DNA of 64,000 nucleotides, taken from Antedon bifida (Eukaryota; Echinodermata; Crinoidea; Comatulida; Antedonidae). The position numbers and the translations under genes were made by a program. Below are positions 12,495 through 25,900 of the stretch, piece by piece. The DNA is taken from NCBI GenBank assembly GCA_963402885.1, contig OY727096.1:2790001-2854000 (forward strand), written 5' to 3'. The notes below the pieces were generated by a model. The model saw only the letters and a list, made by a program, of their open reading frames with translations. It was not told where the DNA came from and did not search any database. The stretch's first letter is position 1, and every line of letters starts with the position of its first letter.

Positions 12495-12801
12495 TTAAAG
12501 ATGTATTGTCCCCTTGAAAAATAATTTTTACATTTTATTTTGTTGAATATGCCATTTTAATGTCACATAATAGTTATTCACTTTGACCAAAAACTGGATC
12601 GAAAATAAAGAATTGTTACCTAGAAAAAATGTAATTTAAAGAAAAAAATACATAAATTGTCTGTCAGACAATGGTTTTCTTTTGTCTTAAGTGTCTTATA
12701 AGTGAAATAATAATTTTTATTTTTTTACAGAAGTGAATAACTTGATTAAAACTGCAAATAATCTTCATTTTTCAGTTTTTGGAGGACAAATACATCTTTA
12801 A
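12495..12801 (+). mobile_element. Family-B MITE (TTAA type)
   Basis: Left end TTAAAGATGTATTGTCCCCT; right end GGAGGACAAATACATCTTTAA. Full-length, about 307 bp. The interior (GTTGAATATGCCATTTTAAT, CAAAAACTGGATCGAAAA) recurs in the other copies. Confidence 0.85.
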
Positions 12802-13202
12802 ATTAATTTTAAACTGAGCCAGAAAAAAAACAGAAGTCAATTTTTACTTTTTAGGAGGTTAAGAGTTTTATTTTCAATTTACAAAGATCATATAATTATA
12901 ACCATTTATTAATATTAGTACAAAAAGTGTACAGTAACCCCATGTAAACAGCCTTTATAGTGGAACAAATGCTTTTATCCACATTATTTAACTGTGGCAC
13001 AAATTCTTTTATTCACATATTTAACTGTGGAATACATCCTCATTATCATTATGTAAATAGGAAAATCTTTTCAAAGAAACTATTTGCAGAAACTATACAT
13101 CATATTAACTATTATGCACCACACATATTACATTTTGTTTCCACCATGCTAAATAACCTTTAACCAAATTGTTTAATGTGCGGCATATACATAATGCAGT
13201 AC

Positions 13203-13562
13203 ACAGTTACTTATGGTATTTGTGGTACAGTTAACATACAAAACAGTTACTTATGGTATTTGTGGTACAGTTAACATACAAAACAGTTACTTATGGTATT
13301 TTTGGTACAGTTAACATTCAAAACAGTTACTTATGGTATTTGTGGTACAGTTAACATACAAAACAGTTACTTATGGTATTTGTGGTACAGTTAACATACA
13401 AAACAGTTAGCTATGGTATTTGTGGTACAGTTAACATACAAAACAGTTACTTATGGTATTTGTGGTACAGTTAACATACAAAACAGTTACTTATGGTACT
13501 TGTGGTACAGTTAACATTCAAAACAGTTACTTATGGTATTTGTGGTACAGTTAACATACAAA
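13203..13562 (+). repeat. 40-bp minisatellite downstream of SF1
   Basis: Nine near-identical 40-bp units, each ACAGTTACTTATGGTATTTG followed by TGGTACAGTTAACATACAAA. It ends about 110 bp from the candidate SF1 poly(A) signals. Confidence 0.94.
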
Positions 13563-13668
13563 TAACAATGTACTATTTTCCTATAAAATATTAAATTTTA
13601 AAAAAGGAGAATTTTACTAGCTTCTGTAAATGTTGAAATAGCATATGTAGTTGAGACAAAAATCAGAT

Positions 13669-13713
13669 TTTATTTGATGACTAAAAACACCATTAAATAT
13701 AAACCATTTTATT
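13669..13713 (-). terminator. Candidate SF1 polyadenylation signals
   Basis: AATAAA on the minus strand (TTTATT on plus) occurs at 13708-13713 and 13669-13674, about 240-280 nt past the SF1 stop. A 40-bp tandem array begins about 100 bp further on. Which signal is used cannot be told from the sequence. Confidence 0.35.
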
Positions 13714-13951
13714 TTTTTTAAAAATTGGGAAGAAAATTGAAAGAGTTGGAAAAAATGTAATATCAAACCTATTAATGCTATACAAAGCATGGAATGACTT
13801 TCTTTCCATAATTGTAAACAAAAAAATATTTAGCAAGAATTGTTAAAAGAATGCAAAGTATTTGTTAAAATTGTTATTAATATTAATACAATAGTTGAAA
13901 TATTTTATATTAATGCATAATACTAGCTTGATTACAAAAAACCAAAACCTT

Positions 13952-16900
13952 TTAATTTGATGGAGGTGGTGGTGGAGGTGCTGGTGCTCCAGGGAGGGGA
14001 GGAGGTGGCACTCCCGCTTGTGAAAACTGTGAGAAGTCCATAGGAGGTGGAGGCTGGTTAAATGCCATGCTTGACATTGTAGATGGAGGTGGCCCTGATG
14101 GCATTGGAGGCTGGATGGGTGGAGGGGGAATACCAGGGGGTGGGCCTGGTGGAGGCATGGAGATAGGCATTGGGGGCATGGCATGCCATGGGGGTAAATT
14201 TGCCATCATATTTTGAAGTGACTGCGCTGATACGGTTGAGCTGGAGACAGACTGTGCTTGCGTGGTTGAATCTGAGGATGCTGAAAAAAATTAAATAAAT
14301 ACAAATTAATAACATATATTTTGTTTTTATTGGTATAACTAAAGCTCTGTCTACAATATCAAACTAGCTTGACAAAAAAGTGTGATGCGCCCAAATATGG
14401 TGGTGATATGCCCAAATATGGTAATGATATGACATCATGATGTCTATATATGGGCACATCACATTTTTTTGTCACATCAAGTTTGATAGTGTAGACAGAG
14501 GTTATTTTCTAATTTATATTCTCTGAGCAGAAAAACAAAACACACACTAAATAAAATACAATTAATTGAAAGATACATGGCTATACTTAGTAAATACTAA
14601 TAATTTTCAGATTTAATATTTAAAAAGAAAAATGCTTTAAGATATTGGGGAAAAAAATAGATATAGTATTATTTTTAATTTTAAATTGTTTTGTAGAATA
14701 TGCTGTGACCATTTAGAAACAAATTTGTTTTATCTAATAAAGTTTAGTAATAGATATATTCTATATAATAAGTAGATAGTCCGGGAAAGCAGATTTTGGT
14801 CTGGGCTAGTAAGCTATTAGTCTTGTGAAACTTGAATTCTAATAATCAGAAACTCTTCCAACACTTTTAGGCTCCAAAGGTCAACATTTACTGATTTAAA
14901 ACACATTTTGAAAATCGGGACATTATGTCCCAGGAAGTTCGGTATGGGAAGTGGAAAGATACGGGTTGCTACAAAACAATTGAATGGAGGGCTAAAATTA
15001 TAGGCTTACAAAATACATGCAAAGCTTTACATTATATACAGAGATGACTTGCACTAGCAAAGGAACACACAGGGAGGTCCCTGGAATAGGCAGGGAGGCC
15101 CCTGGAATAGCTAACGCAGGGAGGTCCCTGGAATAGGCAGGAAGGTACCCTGGAATAGCCAACGCAGGGAGGTTCCTGGAATAGCTAACACAGGGAGGTC
15201 CCTGGAATAGGCAGGGAGGTCCCTGGAATAGCTAACACAGGGCGGTCCCTGGAATAGGCAGGGAGCTCCCTGGAATAGCTAACACAATTTAGATCAAAAC
15301 CAAATACAGGAAGGAGTATCACATGTAGCAAACATATTTAAACACAAGGTCAAGTTTTCTGTGCTTATACAATTAAGCTCTGTCTACACTATCAAACTTA
15401 ATTTGACAACAAAATGTGATGTGCCCATTTATGGGCATGATGTTGTCATATCACTACCATATTTGGGTATATCACTATCATATTTAGGTACATCACATTT
15501 TTTTTTGTCTAACTAGTTTGGTAGTGTAGACAGAGCTTAACACGCAGGATGAAAATCAAAGTGCAGGCACTAAACAAATTTAGGTCATATTAGGGTAAAA
15601 CATGTCAGTATAAAAACAATCCATAATTCAGTCTCCACTATCAACTATGTTGCTAAATATAGCAAAGGTGGACATATTGAAAAACAAAAGAGCAATTAAC
15701 GTAAAAAGCAAAACCAAAAAAACCATAAAAATATATTAAAATTAATATTTGAAATATTTGGCGGGAACCGTTCATGCATGATAATATATGCCACACAATA
15801 TATTGCCAATACCTTGTAGCCAGGGTGGCGCTGTGGTAGAGGAACTGGGTGATACAGATAACCCTATGTAGAAAGACATAGTACACTTGAAACCAACCAT
15901 ATAGGTATATACATCATTATCTAGTTTTACAACATACATTTGATACCAACCATATACATCATTATAACATGGGTTCGAAGATGTAGCCAATCAGACATGC
16001 TGAAATGAGTCACATGTGTGCCTTTTTTTTACTATTATGCACTGTGCAAAAAGTGCGCAGCAAAAAAGCATAACAGCACTCTGCATGTAAATTATTGCAG
16101 AATACCAATTGCGCTAGATACCAACAATATCATATGTAAATCAGTTTTAGCTCATTTGAACTAAAAAATACATTTTGTATGTTGTTGCATGGTTAAATTT
16201 GTCAAGGCAATATAACAGAATGCTGGGCTTCTGAGATCAAAGGGTTTACCTGTGGCTGCGACAGGATCAGTTCCAAACCTCTTTACAGACACTGCGCGCC
16301 GCGGAGAATTATCTACATAGTAGATGTCGCAGCCAGACATAAGATCAAAGGACTGCTACGAGTTCATAACTTGGCAAGGCGAGCTCAGTGTCCTGTTGTT
16401 AGATTGCCTTGGTTTTGTTGTCTTTGTTTTGTAATTTATAAAATACACATATTTCAGAACCTTAAATATCAGTATAAAAGCAACATTTCATTTTTATAAT
16501 TTTATATTGAAAAGACAGGGGTTTGTGCAAGGTAGCTGATTCGAATAGAAACAAGATTAGTGCATTTAAACCAATATTCTTAATCAAATCAATTAATTTC
16601 CTGGAAAGTCTGAAAATTAATTAGATTTTGTAAGCTAAATTCCTGTTTACAGCATAACAAGCCATGCTGTAAATCAAAGTCACAGTCCCTAGTAATAGTT
16701 CACATGGTCATTTATTAAAAATGTTTAAAGATGTATTGTCCCCAAAAACATGAAAATTAATATTAATAAAATCAGACTTTGAATAGGTTATTAGGTAGTA
16801 GTCAACCACTTACATAGAAAACAATGTTTTCACAAAAAGGACAAAAAAAAAAGGGTTAAATTTAAGCAAAAACCCATTGGCTGCCAGGTAATTTGACTAT

Positions 16901-19900
16901 TTTTTTAATCTTTAAATTACATTTTTTTCAGGTAAATAATGTTTTTCTGAATCATTACATTAAAATGGCATATTCAACAAAAATCATTTTTAAGTTCCAT
17001 ATGCTATACTAATTAGATAAAACCATTTGGTTTGAAAATAAATATTCATGTCGTTTAACCCACACACGACTTTTATTTTTCACAGAAAAGTACCTTATTG
17101 CTTGTGGTATTGGTAATTTGCATAATGCATGGCCAGGATTTTTACAAAGAGATTTTATTTCTACAAAAGGGACAAAAATCATCATAATCTGGGCTAGTTA
17201 AGTAGGATTATTGCTGCTAGTATCTATGAAAAGGGAACTTCAGGGAAAAAGGGATTCATCATTCTACTAAACCACATTCTAAATAAGATTAATTTGTAAA
17301 TAATTTACTGAAGTGAATAAATAGAACATTAGAGACCGCTGTACTCAGGTGTGACTCAAACACATTACCTTCAGATAACTATCCTTCCTTTCTAGACCAA
17401 TAAACTTGCTACAAATGGCTAAGATAAAATTCTCAGTTTTCTCAAGTACATAAGTACTCCATATTGATAACAATTAACATACCTCTAATTTTCATTATCA
17501 ACAACAATTTTATATCAACTCGATAACAACGAAATATAGTAGAAAAAAAAGACATATATAAAAGTTGTTTTTAAATGGAATATAATTAAACAGTATCACT
17601 CAAACAAGTTTTTTTCTCAATAATATGAAACATAAAAAGTGTTTTAAATGAATAAAAACAAAAGACTAAAGAATTTACCATGAAGAAATAATTTGACCCG
17701 ACCTTTTTAAAAGGGATTTTTATATTTAACTTTATATATTTCTGTTTACTACATACTGTACTGACTATGAACACTTTCTTCCAAACATCCAAAAAATATT
17801 TTAATTTTTTTTAAACAGTAAAGAAAAAAGAACACTCCATTATCATTACATCCAACTGCAAATTCACTTTCTTCTAAACATCTAAAAAATATTTATTTAA
17901 AACACTAAAAAATTATCAGAAAAAAGAACACCCCCATTAATCATTACATTCCACTGCAAATTCCCTTTCAAACACTATAAAAATATCAGAAATAAAACAA
18001 CATGATCAATACATCCCACTGCAATCAAATAGCTACATTAACATGTCTGCACGAGTACGGGGAGCCGTTCATTAATAATGTCCCGAACGGCGCCCCATAC
18101 ATGAGTGATACTACCCCTAACTAGCTACTGGCTCCGAATCAAATGCCAAATTGTTAATGTATTTTGATAGCAGTGTAGATTGAAACCATTTAATATGCTA
18201 AACTTGAAGCAGTATGCACATTTGACAGCATTGCTTGAGGATGATTGATTGCTGGCAAGCCTGGCCAAACTACATTTCAAGTAGCAAACGTTTAACTTAA
18301 ACCGAGTCGTGTTCGAAATACATTATGTAAAGGATACCTGGATATCGGTTATATCTGTCAAATACATTTTGTACCGTACTAACATGTCATGTAACAGCAT
18401 TGAAAATGATATTCTTTATGTAAATGTTTTAATCTCAAGCTCTGTTTACACTCTCAAACTAATTTGAAAAAATAAGTGTGATGTGCACAAATATAATAGT
18501 GGTATGACATCATCACATCCATATATGGACACATCACATTTTTTTGTCACAAAAAGTTTGATAGTGTAGACAGAGCTTTAAAAAAAACTGTATTTCTCTA
18601 TTCAAGATTCAGAAAGATATTGATAAATTCCAGCCAGGTATTTTATCTCTGTATACTTATTTCTGCTGGCATGCAATTTGTAACATCAATGTCAATATGG
18701 TAAGCATACCAGCAGTACTTTACTAAATTATCCCCATGTGCTCAATTCTGCATTTCAATATTTAATCAATTTATTTCATTTATTTGCAATGACATTGAAT
18801 ATCTTACCTGAAGGTTGTTGCCATGGAGGCAGAGGGGCTGACGAACCTAAAAATAAAAAGCATATTATTTATTGCTTTTTTTATTTATTGCTTTTTTATT
18901 CATTACTATGAACATCAAATAGTTACTATTCTCTAATTGTAGATATCACTAAAGATCTGTCTATACTATCAAACTTTATGTGACAACAAAATGTGATGTG
19001 CTCATATGGACGTGATGATGTCATATTACTACCATATGTGGGAATGTCACTACCATATTTGGGAATATCACTACCATATGTGGGAATATCACTACCATAT
19101 TTGGGCACATCACACATTTTTTGTCAACTAGTTTGATAGTGTAGATAGAGCTTAATTCTAATGATGTCAAACTTACTTGTTGCTGTTTGCCAAGATGATG
19201 AAGATGGGAGTGGGGGAGGAGCATCACTGGATGGTGGAGGAGGGGGTGGCGGTAGCAATGATTGTGGTGTCATTCCACCAAGACCGCCACCATGTACTAT
19301 GAACGAAAAAGAAAGGCAAAGAATTGTTTAAAAATTTCACATAATTCAATTTATCAATTCCTATCAAATTAACACAATGTCAAAAAATCTATATATTTAT
19401 ATTATAAGGAAAAAACAAAAACAATTTTTTTAAAAAGAATTTCTTACATGAATTCATAGATGATGGCATACCACCTTGCATTCCCGACATTGGTGGGGGT
19501 GGCATTGCCCATGGTGGTGGCGGGCCTGCATTTGAAGGGGGAGGTGGTGGCACTGGCATTGGGTTTCTTGGGGGAGGAGGCTGGACTTGTTGGCGCATCA
19601 GTGGAGGAGGTTGGTTTTGTTGATGTTGGTTTCCCATCATTCCCATCGGCTTATTGTTGCCCATCCAAGGTTGACGATACTGTTGACGCATCTAGAATAA
19701 CAACAAACAAAATGAATACGATAGCCAAGTATATGGACATGATGATGTCACATCACTACCATATTTGGGCATATCACTACCATAGTTGGGCCCATCACAC
19801 TAGTTTGATAGTGTAGACAGAGCTAAACACTAAAATAAACTAATAAGAAGTACAAAAATTGTTTGATAGTATAGCCAGAGCTTTACACGGCAATAAATAG

Positions 19901-22900
19901 ATATTATAATAAAGTAAACTTACCAGCGGAGGGGGTTGGTTTATTTGTTGATTCATCAGAGGTGGTGGTCTGTTGTTGTACTGAGGCCTAATTGACGGGG
20001 GTGGTGCACTTGGCTTAGACACAGGCGGTGGTGGACCTTCACCTAGTTCAGCCATCAGCGACATATACTAAAAACATCAATAATACAAAGTGTTAAAAAT
20101 TATAGTAATTATGTGATTGTGATTATATTTGGAAGCACTAATGTCAGGGTTACTCATCATTCTAAAAAAAAGTTTTGTGTTGTATGGCTTTAACAACATT
20201 TAGATTGCAAGATAATATAGAGTAAGTACAGTAAAACTTAAGCTTGGTTCCCACTAGGACACAACCCAAGGATGTAAGCCGAAACATAATCAATCGCTTT
20301 TGATTGATCAATTCACTTGCGTCCTTGTGTTGCGCCCTAGTAAGAACGAAGCTTATAGCCCTGTCTAAACTATCAAACGTTATGTGACAAAAAAAATGTG
20401 ATGTGGCCATATATGGACATGATGATGTCATGTCACTACCATATTTGATCGTATCACTACCATATTTCAACATATGACACTTTTTTTTGTCAAACTAGTT
20501 TGATAGTGTAGACAGAGCTTTAGTTTTATTCTAGGCTACAACAAAGTACCTCCGAGTCCATCTTTGCTTTGTCAACCGCACTTGGTGGAGGTTGGCCTAC
20601 TCCAAGGAGTCTTTCTCCTGGCATCTTCTCCTTACAGTCATTTGCGATATGTCCTGAGCCTCCACAGATTGTACATAACACATTGCTTGTAATATTCTGC
20701 TTCTCTGGACACTGCCAGGTACGATGATCCGAAGCGCCACAATTTGAACATCTAAAAAAAAATTACAATGCACATTTACAATGAATCAGTTATATTGATA
20801 TAATAATATTATATATTACAATTACATCCAGTGTTATGCTTTAAAGATGTATTGTCCCCTTGAAAAATAATTTTTAACATTTTTTTTTGTTGAATATGCC
20901 ATTTCAATGTCACATAATAGTTATCGACTTTGACCAAAAATTGGATCTAAAAACAATTTATTTACCTTAAAAAACTGTAATTTAAACCAAAAAATGATCA
21001 AATTGGCTGCCAGCCAATGGGTTTTTGGTTGAATTTAACCATTTATTTTTTTCTACGGAAGTGATTAACATTATTAAAACTACAAAATAACCTATTCAAA
21101 GTCTGATTTAACTAATCTTCATTTTTCATGTTTTTGGGGGACAATACATCTTTAAATGTATAGTGAATTTCTATAATACCTGACAGCATCTTCATCTCGG
21201 AGAGTTCCATTAAGGCGAGCCAACTCTCGCAGTTGCATGCGTCGGAGGTCATTCTGCCCCTCGGGGGTCTCTATCCCCTGCTTTATGATATCCTGGATCT
21301 GTCAAGAAAGTTGTTATAAATCAGATTTTAGTAATACAATAAAACATGTATTATAAGGATAGTAGAGATCACACATATTAGAACACCATGTTTTGAAAAT
21401 TGTTCCCTATTATTTAACAATAGCAGGTCTGAAAATAATAATAAGTGGTCCAGAATTGGGACCCTGGTCCAGATTGCCTCCAGAATTGAATGGAGTAGTC
21501 CTTGATCACAAATCTATCTGTGGTTTCAATTTGGCAAAGATCTGGCAAAAACTTTTTGAGTAATCCTACCAACAAACAGACAAACAAACACACACATGCA
21601 ATCGACTACAAAACATCCTTGGAGGAGGTAATAATATGATGTCATAAACATACTTTGTCCACAGCAATCTTGACACTCTCTGCATTGTTGGCTGTCACTA
21701 AAGCGTGAAGTGGTTCATCTTCTCCAGGCAGGGGTTGGCCATCCTTACGACCAACTTTACCTTCCTTCACCGACCCCTTGCCTCTAATCATTATCTTGGT
21801 TGTAGTGTCCTTTTCAAGCTGTTTCAGTGTATTACCTCTGAAATAATGAAAAAAAAATGATAATGAAAATAATATATTAAATGATAAATAAAGTACTATA
21901 CGGTTTTGTGTGGTTTCTTCGGAAAGTTTTCATCTCTTTACCTTGGTCCAATAAGTAGCCCAACAAAATTGATGTCTGGGTGTTGGTCTTGTGGAATCAT
22001 GACTCGGTCACTGACACGCTGTACAGGTGGTCTGCGAAAAATGGAATTACAAAAATTAGTGTATATATATCCAACTAACTGAATGTAATAATAAAAACTT
22101 TGTCTACACTATCAAACTAGTTTGACAAAAAAAGTGCGATGTGCCCAAATATGATAGTGATATGCTCAAATATGATAGTCATATGACATCATCATGTCCA
22201 TATATGGGCACATCACATAAAGTTTGATATAATATAGAATTCTCTTACTTGTAATCTGCTGGAGGTTTGTACTCCGGATTCAACAAAAACGCATCTTGAA
22301 TCAACATGTGCCGTTCTTCCTCGAGCCTCTTGCGCATTCTGTACTCCCTCGTGTTCAACCGCTTTCCCTCATTGTTATAAATCGGCTCGGGCGACGGTGA
22401 CCTAAAACAAAATCAGTTATAGGTTTTTAATTTAACATTCACTAGTGATGTGTTCATTGTTAAATGCCAATACATGGTATACTGTATGCCAGGTTGACAA
22501 CATTCAAAAAAGTTTCGTTCTGGCTATTCCACTCTTTACCACACTTTGTTTTTATTCCTCTGTACCTTATGACCTGTAGGGTCAACGACCAGTAGGGTCA
22601 ACGACCAGTAGGGTCAACGACCAGTAAGGTCAACGACCAGTGGTGGTAGCAGATTGTAGTATAGATTCCTTAAGAATACAGTAATATTTGACATTCAAGA
22701 GATAATTGTAATAATGTAAGCTTCAAATTCACGTATTGGAGAGTGTTGGTGTCCACAGACTACTGTAACAATAGTGGACTTCTCAATAAAAGATGAAATG
22801 ATCAACATGCTACTTTCTCAATGAAAGTGAGCGAAAGAGGAGGTGCAGGGAAACTGGTACCACCACTGGTATTAATCACAAATTGTTTAAAATCCTATAA

Positions 22901-25900
22901 ATTACAATACTGTTGATGACAATCTATAATAATAACTTGTTATTCAGTAAACTCCTTGACAGCTTTCAATCTAAGAAAACCCTTTTTGTTAGCAACTTAA
23001 GCAATTCTAAAAATCATAGTAACATAGCATGAAATAACAGAAACAGATTAGTTTCTGCATTTACTTCATTCTACAATAACAGAGTACATTAATATTATCA
23101 ACGACAAATTACATTTTTACAAATAGAAATGTCAAAGGTTAATGACCTATGACCTCTTTTTGAGAAATTACATATAAACTTCCTAATTTACAGTTTCTAT
23201 GTAGAGTACTGTACAGTATATCAATTTTATCAACAAGAAAAACATCATAATTAACCTGTAATGCTTTTTTTTAAATTGGGGACAAAATTCATTAATATTA
23301 TACTGTAGTAAGCATAGCACTGTTGTATAAGCATCAGTCACTTCACCTATAAAATACGATAAACGCTTTTGGACTGCATGTTTCCAGTAAAATATCTTGC
23401 CATATTTACCATCTCTTTCATGTTGGATTTACCTTAATAACTTCAGTATAATCCCATGCAAAATTACTCATAGTGGGCAACTAAAACAATAATACTGTAT
23501 GATCCCTAAAGCTTAGTTCCCACTAGGATGTAACGCTAGGACATAAACGTAACGTGTTGACCAATGACAAGCGATAGTTCAAATAATTCATCGATTGTGA
23601 TTGGTCAACTAACTTACGTTGCGTTACGACCTTGTGTTGCGTCTCTAGTGGGAACCAAAAATCATGCTGATTAAGGCTAGTAGAATTAACAAGAATAAGC
23701 TCATGTATCCACCAAAATAAAAACATAATCAAGGCTACTTGTTGTGTTACTTCCTGCTATCACAAAAAAAGACAAATGGACAGCACATGGTAATCAGTAA
23801 ATATAATTATTATACTGAATGAATGTCCATATCTTACTAGGCCAGTTGATATAAATTTAAATAATTCTATTAACAAATTTCTCCTATAAATTATACTTCA
23901 AATTTTCATAAAACATGACCAAGTATTAGAAAGATTCATACTCATAGTATCCACTGATAAGTAATGGTGAAAAGAATGATTATATTAATTTATCTTATGA
24001 AATCAATACTATGCTTATATTAGGATCTGTAATATATAAAGTTATAAATTATCTCATAACTACTGAACCATATGAATACCAATTAAATAAGGTTAAAACA
24101 TATATTAAAGATATACTGTCCTCCTACAAAAATTGGTTTTCTTCAAAATTTGTTTCATAATAGTTATTCACTTTAACGAAAAACTGGATCGACAAAAGAA
24201 ATTTACCTGAAAAAATGTAATTTAAAGCAAAAAAGACTTAAATTGTCTGTCAGACAATGGTTTTTGGTTAAAATTAACCGTTTCTTTTGACTTTTAATAA
24301 GTGAAATAATAATTAATTTTGTTGGTTTTTTCCTATATAACTTCATTAAAACTGCAAAATGGGCTATTAAAAGTCTGATTTTATAAATCTTTATTTTTCA
24401 GGTTTTTGGGGGACAATGCATCTTTAATATCTTTGGCCTTTATTCAAATTAATCCCAATCATATTCTGTATGTTACCGAGACAAAACAGTGAATTATTAA
24501 TAGTAACTCCTTTATATAAGGCCACTACTGTATACATCTAGATACAGTAGGTGACTTACTAACATACCAAAGCTATGAAATACAGCAAGAGCAGATTTCT
24601 GTACACAGTTGTCCATCCATCCATTATGTTTGAATGGCTAAAGTTCACCATTGGAAAATAGGTCAACAACATGGACTGTCTACACTATTAAACTTTATAC
24701 GACAAAAAAGTGATGTGCCCATATATGGACATGATGATGTCATATCACTACCGTATGTGGGCATACCACTACCATACTCGGGTACATCACACTTTTTTGT
24801 CGACCTAGTTTGACAGTGTAGACAGAGCTTTAAGACTGGCCAAGATTGTTGGTTAGAAATAGTATGTAGCCTGCTTCACATACAGAGCTAAAGCTTTGTC
24901 TACACTATCAAACTTTATGTGGCAAAAAAAATGCACCCATATATGGACACGATGATGTCATATGACTAAGTACTATATTTGGGCACATGACACTTTTGTT
25001 GTCAAACTAGTTTGATAGTGTAGACATAGCTTTAGGGCAGATTTGACGGGGTTACCTAAATTTGTGTAAACCGATATTTATTTATATCCCTGTGAGTGAT
25101 ACAATTTCCAAAGGTTAAGACAAACTTTCTTGACTAAAACACTGCCCTCTATCGCCTATATTCATTACTTAGTAGAGTTAAACTTGCTGGTTTTGATTTA
25201 ATCATTAAATTTACATCTAAAATTATTTTTTTTAAAATTTATAATATCTTACAATAAATTCTTGTTATTTGGTTATTTTTTTTGTCTAGTATTGATAGAG
25301 TTGACTGTACTAGTCAAAAACAGTAATATAGTTTTTAAAAATTAATTTTGATTTCATTGCAAGTTTAACTCTACAAATTTGATGGTGCTATAAATAAACA
25401 AAAAGTGTGTAATTGGCGCTATATACTGTATAAGGGGCAAGGAATAAGGTACACAAAAGGTGGTATACTCAAAAAGCATTATCCCTATAACTTGTTTATG
25501 AAATAAATTAGTCAATCAAAAACAGTAAAGATTACATTTACCCATATTTGACTGTTCATTTTGTTTGACTCTAGCCAAAATATACTATCAAATATGGATT
25601 TTTGTTAGTAACCTTTGTTCTATTGTTGACTGTGCCAAGCTTAAAATATTGGTTTCTTTCTATCATATAACAATTAATATAATACTGTACCTTGATATTA
25701 AATAATATTTAAACATTTTGAAATTAATTTCACTGGTTTTCATGCATATTAAGATTTAAACAATTGCATGTATTTAAAAAAAGTGTAATTTAGAATAATA
25801 TAATAAAAAAATAATTATTTTTTTGATAGGTTATTATTTTATAAATTTAAAGTTGGAGTCTATATTTTGCTGTCAAAATAATATGGTTATTATGTAATAT

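Noticed and set aside
13203-13562. CRISPR-like regular repeat
   Set aside because: Contiguous 40-bp tandem units with no spacers, in a eukaryotic genome.
18926-19117. Frame with [18 protein letters not shown] repeats
   Set aside because: Reading of the four-unit family-A MITE, not a gene.
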